A stretch of 64,000 nt of DNA, from the NCBI RefSeq assembly GCF_001618425.1, contig NZ_BDCU01000029.1, forward strand, positions 1-64,000, given 5' to 3'. Position numbers and translations under genes: made by a program. Position 1 is the stretch's first letter. Each line of letters opens with the position of its first letter. The notes under the pieces are model-generated. The model did no database searches, was not told the DNA's origin, and worked only from the letters and a program-made list of their open reading frames with translations. This DNA is from Nocardia fusca NBRC 14340. GTDB taxonomy: Bacteria; Actinomycetota; Actinomycetes; Mycobacteriales; Mycobacteriaceae. Of the stretch, positions 51,160 through 59,119 are shown piece after piece.

Positions 51160-52005
51160 TCAGTGCCTGGATACGTACGCCGGAGCCGCCCATGCCACGG
51201 GGTCGACCGTGAGCCAGGGCGCCGACGCGAGAGCCGTGGGTGTCAGCCCGGTGAAGGCGGCGGCCTCCCGGTACAGGTGGGATTGGTCGGCATACCCGCC
51301 GTCCGCGGATACCAGCGCGGCGCTGTGTCCCCGGGAGAGGCGATGTGCCGCCCGGTCGAAACGGACCAGCTGTGCGGCCCTTTTCGGAGTCGTCCCGAGC
51401 TGGGACCGGAACCGCGACCACAACCGCTTACGACTCCACCCCACCTCGGCCGCCAACCGCTCGACCCGTATCCGCCCGCCGCCGGCCACGATTCGCCGCC
51501 AGGCGTGCACGATTTCCGGGTCGACCGCTCGCCCCGCCTCCTGCCGGCTACCGAGCGCAGTCTCCATGAGCGCGAATCTCTCGTCCCAGGAGCGGGCGGC
51601 GCGCAGTTGCTCTCGAATCCGCTCCACATCACGGCCCCAGAACTCCTCGAGGGTGATCACGCGCGCGTCCGCTCCCGGCACGGCTCCCAGGACCGCGCAG
51701 CCGGCGACCGGCGACAACCGCACCTGGAGAAGATCGACCTCACGCCCGCCGCCGCGAACACCGACGGGGCCGAGCCCGAGCACCCAGCTGCCATCGACCC
51801 GCGCACCGCGGGCCTCGTCGACGAAGACGACATCACCGAAGTCGAGGAAAACGGTCGCCGCCGGATAGGGAACGACCGGCAGATCCACCGAATTCGTAGC
51901 GCGGCCGCGGAAACCCGCCATCGCGACCCCCGCGACCCGCAGCGGCCTGGACGGCACCGCGATATCCATGGCCTCCCCGGCGAAGCGAACCGACTCTACG
52001 GGCAT
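51160..52005 (-). CDS. AraC-family transcriptional regulator
   Basis: A 281-residue regulator with an N-terminal beta-rich sensing domain and a C-terminal double helix-turn-helix (RIRVERLAAEVGWSRKRLWS; SADGGYADQSHLYREAAAFT). A TACCAT -10-like box ends 5 bases before the ATG, so translation may be leaderless. It lies 172 bases ahead of the hydrolase gene on the same strand, a likely target. Confidence 0.87.
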   Translation of the reverse strand: MPVESVRFAGEAMDIAVPSRPLRVAGVAMAGFRGRATNSVDLPVVPYPAATVFLDFGDVVFVDEARGARVDGSWVLGLGPVGVRGGGREVDLLQVRLSPVAGCAVLGAVPGADARVITLEEFWGRDVERIREQLRAARSWDERFALMETALGSRQEAGRAVDPEIVHAWRRIVAGGGRIRVERLAAEVGWSRKRLWSRFRSQLGTTPKRAAQLVRFDRAAHRLSRGHSAALVSADGGYADQSHLYREAAAFTGLTPTALASAPWLTVDPVAWAAPAYVSRH

Positions 52006-52238
52006 ACCTCATGGTACGGCCGGCTGCCGGGCACGCCCGCTACCCGAGTGGCCGGAACCCACCGGCACCGCAGCGCTGGAACGAAATTCGGCTGCCCGCG
52101 CGCGGGACGCCCCGACGACAGCACTCGACCGCTATCAGGCGGTCCGACGAACTCGCTGCGCGACGATGGTTGCACGCGGATCCCGAGCGAACTGCGCGGC
52201 GGGTCGGCGGACAACCGTTGCCCGGGTACGACGCCCGC

Positions 52239-54332
52239 TCAGGTCAGCACGGCGTCGGCGGTGATGGGAAGGCTGCGTACGCGCACCCCCGTCGCGTGAT
52301 GGATCGCATTGGCCACCGCGGCGGCGGCCCCGACGATACCGATCTCCCCCGCGCCCCGGGCGCCCATGGGGTTGGCGTGCTCGTCCACCTCGTCCAGCCA
52401 GATCGCGTCGATATCCTGGACATCCGCGTGGGCGCTGATGTGGTAGGACGCGAAATCCTGGGTGACGATATGGCCGAAGCGGTGGTCGCGCACGCTCTCC
52501 TCGTGCAGCGCGCCGGAAATACCCATCGTCATACCGCCGATCAGCTGCGAACGCAGGGTTCGCGGATTGACGGCCCGGCCGACCGAGAACACCCCCAGCA
52601 TCCGCGGGATCCGGATCTCGCCGGTGAACCGATGTACCCGTGCCTCGACGAATTGCGCGCCGAAGGAGTGCAGGGCGAATTTCTCCGCCTCGGAATTCTC
52701 CGGCGCCTGCGTGGTGGTGTGGACCCCGGCGGCCGGGTCCCGGCCGTGGTCGTGCCGGAACTCCCGGGCGGCGGCGACTATCGCCGAACCCCAGGAGGAG
52801 AGCCCGGTGGAGCCGCCCGCCACACTGGCCTCCGGCAGGTCGGTATCGCCGATCCGCAGGCGCACCCGCCCGACATCGATACCGAGCGCGTCGGCCGCGA
52901 TCTGGGTCAACGCCGTCCAGGTGCCGGTACCGATATCGGCCGCGCCGACATCGACGGTGTAGCGGCCGTCGGCGCCGAATTCGATCCGCGCGCTGTTGCC
53001 CGGCATCGCGCCCGCCGGATAGGTCGCGGCCGCGACACCGGTACCGATCAGCCAGTCACCGTCGCGGCGGGCGCCCGGAGCCGGATCGCGCCCGGCCCAG
53101 CCGAAACGGTCGGCACCGGTGCGCAGGCACTCGGTGAGACGCCGGCCGGACCACGGTTTCCCGCTCTCGGGGTCGGCGGCGGGTTCGTTCCGGATCCGCA
53201 GCTCGATCGGATCGATCCCGCACGCGATGGCGAGTTCGTCCATCGCGGATTCCGCGGCGTACATACCGGGGCATTCACCGGGCGCGCGCATCCAGAACGG
53301 TACCGGCACATCCAGCGCCGCCAGCCGATGCGAGGTCCGGCGGTTGGGGACGGCGTACATCATCCGGGAGGCGACCGCCGTCTGCTCGGCGAATTCCTTG
53401 ACCCGCGCGGTCGTCTCGACCACCTCATGGGCGAGTGCGGTCAGTGTGCCGTCCGGATCCGCGCCCAGTTCGATCCGCTGGACGGTCGGGGTCCGGTAGC
53501 CGACGAGGGAGAACATCTGCTGCCGGGTGAGCGCGAGTTTCACCGGCCGGCCGGGTATGCGCCGGGCCGCCAGCAACGCGAGCACATTGTGGGCATGCGG
53601 TGCGCCCTTCGATCCGAACCCACCGCCGACATGGGGTGAAATGATCCGGAGCTGCCCGGGATCGAGTCCGAACAGCGGCGCCAGTGCCTTGCGCACGGCG
53701 TGGACACCCTGGGTCGAATCGTAGAGCGTCACCCGCGCCCGGCCTCCGGACTCGTCCCACACCGCGATACAGGCGTGCGGTTCCATCGGATTGTTGTGTT
53801 CGGTGGGCGTGCGGTAGGTCCGTTCGATGCGAACCGCCGCGCCGGCGAGCGCCCCGTCGACGTCCCCCTCCTCGGTGTCGGTCGGAAAGGATGGGTTGAC
53901 CTGCTCGGGCGCGTACAGGCCGGGATCGTCGGGGCGCAGCTCGGTGTGGTGGGGCTCGGTACGGTAGTCGACCGATACGAGACCCACGGCCTCCCGGGCG
54001 GTTTCGGCGCTCTCGGCGACCACCGCGCCGATCGGCTGACCGCGAAAGTGCACCCGGTCGTCCTGCAGGATGGTCAGCTCGCCGTCGGAGGTGTCCGCGA
54101 GTTCGGGGGCGTCGAACACGGTCAGCACCGCGATCACACCGGGTAGCCGCGCGGCGCGGCCGGTATCCATGGCACGGATCGTCCCGCGCGCGACGGTGGC
54201 CTGAACCGGATGCAGGTACAGCGGGTCGTCCACGGCATGCTCGAAAGCGTACGGGGCCGTTCCGGTGACTTTCGCGTACCCGTCCAGCCGGGTGAGCGGC
54301 TCGCCCATCGACGCAGCCGGAATCGACGTCAT
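52239..54332 (-). CDS. paoC: PaoC-like molybdenum subunit of aldehyde oxidoreductase
   Basis: A 697-residue xanthine-oxidase-family subunit binding the molybdenum cofactor. It opens with RLDGYAKVTGTAPYAFE, has VGGGFGSKGAPHAHNVLALL and the catalytic glutamate at about 663 (GARGAGEIGIVG). Escherichia coli PaoC is 732 residues. It oxidises aldehydes to acids. Start and upstream stop overlap (ATGA), giving translational coupling to the FAD subunit. No export signal is seen. Confidence 0.9.
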   Translation of the reverse strand: MTSIPAASMGEPLTRLDGYAKVTGTAPYAFEHAVDDPLYLHPVQATVARGTIRAMDTGRAARLPGVIAVLTVFDAPELADTSDGELTILQDDRVHFRGQPIGAVVAESAETAREAVGLVSVDYRTEPHHTELRPDDPGLYAPEQVNPSFPTDTEEGDVDGALAGAAVRIERTYRTPTEHNNPMEPHACIAVWDESGGRARVTLYDSTQGVHAVRKALAPLFGLDPGQLRIISPHVGGGFGSKGAPHAHNVLALLAARRIPGRPVKLALTRQQMFSLVGYRTPTVQRIELGADPDGTLTALAHEVVETTARVKEFAEQTAVASRMMYAVPNRRTSHRLAALDVPVPFWMRAPGECPGMYAAESAMDELAIACGIDPIELRIRNEPAADPESGKPWSGRRLTECLRTGADRFGWAGRDPAPGARRDGDWLIGTGVAAATYPAGAMPGNSARIEFGADGRYTVDVGAADIGTGTWTALTQIAADALGIDVGRVRLRIGDTDLPEASVAGGSTGLSSWGSAIVAAAREFRHDHGRDPAAGVHTTTQAPENSEAEKFALHSFGAQFVEARVHRFTGEIRIPRMLGVFSVGRAVNPRTLRSQLIGGMTMGISGALHEESVRDHRFGHIVTQDFASYHISAHADVQDIDAIWLDEVDEHANPMGARGAGEIGIVGAAAAVANAIHHATGVRVRSLPITADAVLT

Positions 54333-55327
54333 CGCTGTGCCTTTCCGGTGAGGTCTCGCAGGGTCGAGACGAGTGCGCGGCGGGCCAGTTCGACCTTGAA
54401 CTCGTTGCCCTCCACCGGACGGGCCTCGGCGAGTTCGGCCCGGGCCGCCCGCTCGAAGGTCTCGGTGCCGGCCGGGGCGCCGGTCAATTCGGCTTCGGCC
54501 CGGCGGGCGCGCCAGGGACGATGCGCGACACCGCCGAGCGCCAGCCGCGCCGAACGGACAGTGGCGCCATCGGATTCGAAGGCCAGTTCGGCGGCCACGG
54601 AAACGAGCGCGAAGGCGTAGGAGGCGCGATCGCGCACCTTGCGATAATCGGCGAACACCGGGCGGGGCGGCGGGGGCAGTTCTATCCCGGTGATGAGCTG
54701 GCCGTGGCGCAGCACGGTATCGCGCTCGGGACTGTCGCCGGGCAGGCGATAGAAGTCGGTGACCGCGATACGCTGCACACCCTCGACGTCCTCGACCACC
54801 ACCCGGGCGTCCAGCGCCGCCAGGGCCACCGCCATATCCGAGGGATGGACCGCCACGCACTGATCGGACGCACCCAGTATGGCGTGATAGCGGACGTAGC
54901 CACCCAGCGCCGAGCAGCCGCTGCCGGGCTCCCGCTTGTTGCAGGGCGTCGTCACATCCTGGAAGTACACGCACCGGGTGCGTTGCAGCAGGTTCCCGCC
55001 GGTGGTGGCCAGGTTGCGCAATTGTCCGGAGGCGCCGGACAGCAGCGCCCGCGACAGTGCCGGATAGCGCAGCCGGACCAGTGGATGCGCCGCCAGATCG
55101 CTGTTGCGCACGGTGGCGCCCACCCGGAGCCCGCCGTCCGCGGTCTCCTCGATCTCGCCCAGCGGCAGTCTGCTGACATCGACGAGCAGGTCGGGAGCGG
55201 CGATGCCCAGTTTCATATGGTCGACGAGGTTGGTTCCGCCGGCGAGGAAAGCCGCGCCGGGGCGCTCGGCCACCGCGGTCACCGCGTCCCGGGTGCTGTC
55301 CGCACGCCGGTACTCGAACGGGATCAT
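54329..55327 (-). CDS. paoB: PaoB-like FAD/4Fe-4S subunit of aldehyde oxidoreductase
   Basis: A 332-residue FAD-binding subunit (FLAGGTNLVDHMKLG; GASGQLRNLATTGGNLLQRT). Unlike most xanthine oxidases it has the cysteine-rich insert of PaoB: Cys119, Cys129, Cys138 and Cys157 (CVYFQDVTTPCNKREPGSGC, GASDQC), which in PaoB binds an extra 4Fe-4S cluster. It overlaps its neighbours on both sides. Confidence 0.9.
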   Translation of the reverse strand: MIPFEYRRADSTRDAVTAVAERPGAAFLAGGTNLVDHMKLGIAAPDLLVDVSRLPLGEIEETADGGLRVGATVRNSDLAAHPLVRLRYPALSRALLSGASGQLRNLATTGGNLLQRTRCVYFQDVTTPCNKREPGSGCSALGGYVRYHAILGASDQCVAVHPSDMAVALAALDARVVVEDVEGVQRIAVTDFYRLPGDSPERDTVLRHGQLITGIELPPPPRPVFADYRKVRDRASYAFALVSVAAELAFESDGATVRSARLALGGVAHRPWRARRAEAELTGAPAGTETFERAARAELAEARPVEGNEFKVELARRALVSTLRDLTGKAQR

Positions 55328-55842
55328 CGCGCCGCCTGCCGGATCGCCGCGACGATATTCGGATACGCCGCGCATCGGCACAGGTTGCCGCTCATCCGCT
55401 CCCGTATCTCGGCGTCGGACAGCTCGATTTCCCCACCCGGATCCTCGGTGACGAAGCTCGGGTTACCGGCCTTCACCTCCTCGAGCATCCCTACCGCGGA
55501 ACAGATCTGACCCGGCGTGCAATATCCGCACTGAAACCCGTCCTGATCGAGAAATGCCTGCTGGACGGTGTGCAGATGGTCGCCGTCGGCCAGCCCGGTG
55601 GCGGTGACGATCCGCGCGCCGTCGTGGGCGGCGGCGAAGGTGAGACAGGTGGTGGCGCGGCGGCCGTCGAGCAGCACCGTGCAGGATCCGCACTGGCCGT
55701 GGTCGCACCCTTTCTTCGGTGCGGTGACGCCGAGCCGCTCGCGTAGCGCGTCGAGCAGCGTCATGCGGTTGTCCACGCGCAGCGTCCGCTGCTGTCCGTC
55801 CACCTCGAGGTCTATTTCGCTGTGCTTGCCGGCAGCGTCCAT
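55324..55842 (-). CDS. paoA: PaoA-like 2Fe-2S subunit of aldehyde oxidoreductase
   Basis: A 172-residue iron-sulfur subunit. The plant-type cluster uses Cys46, 51, 54 and 66 (GCDHGQCGSC); the second cluster uses Cys105, 108, 155 and 157 (QCGYCTPGQ, NLCRC). Escherichia coli PaoA carries a Tat signal peptide; this protein has none, so the enzyme is probably cytoplasmic. It overlaps the FAD subunit start and lies 28 bases after xdhC. Confidence 0.92.
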   Translation of the reverse strand: MDAAGKHSEIDLEVDGQQRTLRVDNRMTLLDALRERLGVTAPKKGCDHGQCGSCTVLLDGRRATTCLTFAAAHDGARIVTATGLADGDHLHTVQQAFLDQDGFQCGYCTPGQICSAVGMLEEVKAGNPSFVTEDPGGEIELSDAEIRERMSGNLCRCAAYPNIVAAIRQAAR

Positions 55843-55870
55843 GCGCGGCGGTTGCCCACCGTCCCGCGGC

Positions 55871-56983
55871 TCAAACCCCGACCCGCGGGACCGGCTTGCC
55901 GACGCCGCCACGGTGGATGGGCGAATCGACATCGCGCAGCCGCGCACCGGTGCCGCCACGGCACCGGGCGACCATCTCGGCGGCAATGGACACCGCCGTC
56001 TCCTCCGGAGTTTCCGCCCCGAGATCCAAGCCGATCGGTGCGGCCAGCCGGGCCAGTTCGGCCTCGGTGACTCCGGCGGCGCGTAACCGGCGTACCCGGT
56101 CGGCGTGGGTGCGCCGGCTGCCGAGCGCGCCGATGTACCCGGCTTCGGTGCGCAACGCGGCGGCGAGCAGCGGCACCTCGAATTTCGCGTCGTGGGTGAG
56201 TACACAGATGACGGTCGAGGGCGTCACCGAGACGGCGTTCAGGTATTCGTGCGGCCAGCTCACCACGACCTCGTCGGCGGCCGGGAAACGCGCGGCGGTC
56301 GCGAAGGCCGGACGGGCGTCGCAGAGGGTGACGTGGTAGCCGAGGAAATGTCCCATCCGGGTGAGCGCGGCAGCGAAGTCGTCCGCGCCGAAGACCAGCA
56401 TCCTGGGCGGAGCGGGGAACGACTGCAGGAAGACCCGCAGCTCCCGGCCGCACCGGTCGACGAGGTCGAGAGGCGCGGTGGTGCCGGCCGCCGACAGGTC
56501 CCGCACCTGTGTGAGTGCGTCATCGTCCACCGGCAGATCGACGCGGCCGCCCGGACCCGGCACCAGCGTATGCCGTCCCGGCCCGGCCGCGGAGACGGTG
56601 AGCACGGTGGCCAGCGCGACCGGCACGCCACGCCGGAGCGACGCCACCAGGGGCGGGAGCACTCCGCGGAGGGACCGGTCGACCGGCTCGACGAGCACGT
56701 CGAGCGTCCCACCGCAGGGCAGAGACGGCGCGAGTGCGTCGGCACCGGTGGCGTACCGGATTCTCTCCGGCACGCCGCTGTCCAGTACCCCGGGTACCCG
56801 GGCGCAGAGCTCACCGTCGATACAGCCGCCCGAGATACTGCCCACCACCCGGCCCGCCGCGGAGACCGCCATCGCCGTTCCCGGCGCCCGGGGTCCCGCG
56901 GCGGAACTGTCCACCACGCGGGCCAGGGCGGCGCGGGTGCCGTCGGCCGACCACCGATGCACCGCCTCCCATACCGCGGTCAT
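55871..56983 (-). CDS. XdhC/CoxI-family molybdoenzyme maturation factor
   Basis: A 370-residue protein. GSISGGCIDGELC marks the XdhC/CoxI N-terminal domain; MLVFGADDFAAAL and YIGALGSRRTHADRVRRL form the C-terminal Rossmann part. Members bind molybdenum cofactor, support its sulfuration and insert it into the partner enzyme; PaoD plays this part in Escherichia coli. It is the first gene of the four-gene operon. A 28-codon frame ends in ATGA overlap with its start. Confidence 0.88.
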   Translation of the reverse strand: MTAVWEAVHRWSADGTRAALARVVDSSAAGPRAPGTAMAVSAAGRVVGSISGGCIDGELCARVPGVLDSGVPERIRYATGADALAPSLPCGGTLDVLVEPVDRSLRGVLPPLVASLRRGVPVALATVLTVSAAGPGRHTLVPGPGGRVDLPVDDDALTQVRDLSAAGTTAPLDLVDRCGRELRVFLQSFPAPPRMLVFGADDFAAALTRMGHFLGYHVTLCDARPAFATAARFPAADEVVVSWPHEYLNAVSVTPSTVICVLTHDAKFEVPLLAAALRTEAGYIGALGSRRTHADRVRRLRAAGVTEAELARLAAPIGLDLGAETPEETAVSIAAEMVARCRGGTGARLRDVDSPIHRGGVGKPVPRVGV

Positions 56984-57380
56984 CGGGCGGGCCGCCGGGG
57001 TGCGGAAGCAGATCGCACTGGCTCGACTCCGATGGCCGATGCGGCGGGTTTCGCCTCGTCTGTCATGCGCTGCGCGTACCCGGCGGGGCCGCCGGTATGC
57101 GTCGCCCCGGCGGCGGGCCTTCTGGCGGTCACCACAGCTCGGGCCGCGCCCGCGAAGCCCACGAGCAGCCCGGCCGCGAATCGCGCGTCGCGAGCCCGGT
57201 CCTCTGCCAGGCACCGACCGGCCGGCAACCCGGCGGCCTCCCGGCCGATGCCTGTGGTGTTCGCTCGTTACCGGTTGCCCGTTCGGGAACCGCCGGGGTG
57301 AGTCCGGCCCGATTCCCGCACAGCCCGTTCGGCTTTCACGGCGAGTGGCGACCGTCACTGAGATCCGGCGTCCCGCGGAC
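56984..57380. other. region upstream of xdhC without an assigned gene
   Basis: About 400 bases between divergent xdhC and the 52-residue gene. One short minus-strand frame (start about 57064, MTDEAKPAASAIGVEPVR) ends with a 4-base overlap on the xdhC start. It has no ribosome site and is not called as a gene. Confidence 0.35.
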
Positions 57381-57404
57381 GTTTCGCCGCCCGGGCGTGG
57401 GTAT
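57381..57404 (+). promoter_or_regulatory. sigma-B/F-like promoter (52-aa membrane protein)
   Basis: GTTT (57381-57384), 14 bases, GGGTAT (57399-57404): both boxes match the consensus exactly. It lies 71 bases before the GTG start. Confidence 0.7.
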
Positions 57405-57475
57405 GTCCCGGCAGGGCGGTGACGCAGTGCGGCGTACCGGCCCAGCAGTTCCCGTCGCGTGCTCCAGGAGGGCCT

Positions 57476-57634
57476 GTGTCTTCGTTCCTTTCGTTCCTTT
57501 CGCTGATGCTCGTCCTGCCGGGACTGGCGGCCGCCGCCGCGTACGGGGCCGTGGCGGTGAGTATGTGGCTCGAAAAGCGTCACGGCGCCGGTGATCCCGG
57601 CCCCGCCCCACACCGTGCCACCGGCCGGGCCTGA
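57476..57634 (+). CDS. 52-residue membrane peptide
   Basis: A small protein with one membrane helix (FLSLMLVLPGLAAAAAYGAV) and a polar C-terminal tail. AGGAGGG lies about 5 bases before the GTG. The exact-match sigma-B/F-like promoter upstream argues that the gene is real and stress-induced. No family recognised. Confidence 0.65.
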   Translation: MSSFLSFLSLMLVLPGLAAAAAYGAVAVSMWLEKRHGAGDPGPAPHRATGRA

Positions 57635-57785
57635 CCGGACGCCGCCCGGCAGGGCGCGAGACCCACGGTCGCGACCGCCGCACGGCCCGGGGTGTGTCGC
57701 GCGCTGGATATTCGGTGGCATGCTCCGGCCTCGCTCGGTTACGGTTCTCCCCGGTCGCGACGAGGTGACCGGAGGAGGGAAAGCA

Positions 57786-58520
57786 TTGTCCACCAAGCTG
57801 AATCAGCTCATCGCCATCGAGAAGGGCGCGAAGTCGCAGGCGAACGCGGATGTGACCGCCGCCTATCAGCGCGTGGGCAAGGCCGACCTGCTGGCCGGTA
57901 TCTCGCGCACCTACCGTCCGCTCGACGATATGGGTGAAGAGCTGCCGTCGGAGTCCAAGCGGGTGCAGGTGCGAACGCGCGAGGTGATCGCGGATGTGAA
58001 GAGCACCCTGACACGGTTGTTCGACGTGACCGCGACGAAGGATACGGCCAACTGCTCGGCGAAGGCCGACGTGACCGTCGACGGCGTCACCGTCGCCCGG
58101 GACCTGCCGGTCACCTACCTGCTGTTCCTGGAGAAGCAGCTCAGCGAACTGAAGAAGTTCGTCGCCAAGCTGCCCACCCTGGATCCGGCGGAGTCGTGGT
58201 CGTTCGACGAGGTCAGCGATTGCTACGCCACCCAGCCGTCGCAGACGGTGCGGACCAAGAAGGTGCCGCGCAACCACGTGTTGGCCCCGGCCACCGATAA
58301 GCACCCGGCGCAGGTGGAGGTGTATCACGAGGACGTCGTGGTCGGCCGCTGGACCACCACGAAGTTCTCCGGCGCGCTGCCGGCGAAGGAAGTCGGTGAT
58401 ATCGACGACCGGCTCGGCAAGCTGCTCGACGCGGTGCGCGTCGCCCGGGAGACGGCGAACGCGACACCCGTGACCGATGTCGAGCCCGGCCGGGCCATTC
58501 TCGACTACCTGTTCGGATAG
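57786..58520 (+). CDS. conserved actinobacterial hypothetical protein (244 aa)
   Basis: A 244-residue soluble protein with long conserved-looking blocks (LNQLIAIEKGAKSQANADVT; RLFDVTATKDTANCSAKADV; KKVPRNHVLAPATDKHPAQV; TTKFSGALPAKEVGDIDDRL). I recall close relatives in Streptomyces annotated only as a DUF family. The sequence does not reveal an activity. The TTG start has GGAGGAGGG upstream. A hairpin terminator follows. Confidence 0.87.
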   Translation: MSTKLNQLIAIEKGAKSQANADVTAAYQRVGKADLLAGISRTYRPLDDMGEELPSESKRVQVRTREVIADVKSTLTRLFDVTATKDTANCSAKADVTVDGVTVARDLPVTYLLFLEKQLSELKKFVAKLPTLDPAESWSFDEVSDCYATQPSQTVRTKKVPRNHVLAPATDKHPAQVEVYHEDVVVGRWTTTKFSGALPAKEVGDIDDRLGKLLDAVRVARETANATPVTDVEPGRAILDYLFG

Positions 58521-58534
58521 TCGGGACCACAGAC

Positions 58535-58550
58535 TCCCCCTGCGGGGGGA
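58535..58550 (+). terminator. short terminator hairpin
   Basis: TCCCCC/GGGGGA stem with a 4-base loop, 14 bases after the stop of the 244-residue gene. Confidence 0.55.
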
Positions 58551-58692
58551 TGGAGCACAATCTGAGACTTAAATTCATACTCACACAGCGCAGGCGCTGC
58601 CAGGGCCTGCCGAGAAACTCAGCTTCTTGCTCCAAGCTCAACAATTTCATCGATCGCTCGACGGGCGGATGTGCGCGATGCACCCCCGAGAT

Positions 58693-58716
58693 CCGGGTTC
58701 GATTCCCGGTGGCGGC
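58693..58716 (+). other. tRNA-like T-arm with 3' acceptor, no full cloverleaf
   Basis: CCGGG-TTCGATT-CCCGG is a perfect T-arm, followed by TGGCGGC as a possible acceptor strand. A complement GCTGCCA lies at 58596-58602, which would give a 121-base molecule with no normal anticodon arm. It may be a decayed tRNA or a tRNA 3' fragment left by an integrated element. Confidence 0.35.
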
Positions 58717-58800
58717 TCTCCCTGCCGCTGTGGCGTAAAGGAAACGCGCGGGGTTACTCACCATGACCCACACCCGCGTATTCGGCGATCACAGGTGGAA

Positions 58801-58873
58801 CGAACGATAGCTCATCCGGTAGAGCATCGGACTCTCATTCCGACGGTAGTGGGTTCGAATCCCACTCGTTTAT
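58801..58873 (+). tRNA. tRNA-like gene, anticodon CTC (Glu by codon table)
   Basis: A full cloverleaf of canonical lengths: U8-A9, D-stem GCTC/GAGC with an 8-base loop holding GG, anticodon stem TCGGA/TCCGA, loop CTCTCAT, 5-base variable loop, T-stem GTGGG/CCCAC with TTCGAAT. Anticodon CTC would read GAG. The acceptor is odd: pairs 3-7 match, 2-71 is a G-T wobble and 1-72 is C-A. No CCA is encoded. It does not look like an ordinary actinobacterial tRNA-Glu. A strong terminator follows. Confidence 0.65.
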
Positions 58874-58875
58874 CA

Positions 58876-58908
58876 GGAGGGGCCGGGAAGGGTATTCCCG
58901 GCCCCTCC
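58876..58908 (+). terminator. terminator after the tRNA
   Basis: Perfect 14-bp inverted repeat (58876-58889 with 58895-58908) and a 5-base loop, starting three bases past the cloverleaf. It supports transcription of the tRNA. Confidence 0.75.
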
Positions 58909-59119
58909 GCCTGTCTCGACCACCCCGAGCCGGGCGCGCAGCTCGGCGGCGCCGCCGAGCGACCGGGCGATCTCGGTGGCACACTCCTCCCGGAGCCCGC
59001 CCGCCGTACGGGCGGAACCGTCGCGGATCCCCTCGCTGGTACCGATGCGCGACTCCCACCTATGCGCCGAGGATCGTCTGGTCGGAACCGGCCGAATCGG
59101 TCAGAGGAAAGGGCGCGCG

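Noticed and set aside
56980..57228. 82-codon minus-strand frame overlapping the xdhC start by ATGA
   Set aside because: The overlap is suggestive, but there is no ribosome site, no conserved-looking pattern and a basic low-complexity tail.
58596..58716. A complete first tRNA with a 121-base span
   Set aside because: Acceptor strands can pair, but no 7-base anticodon loop with U33 or normal D-arm could be formed; kept only as a T-arm relic.
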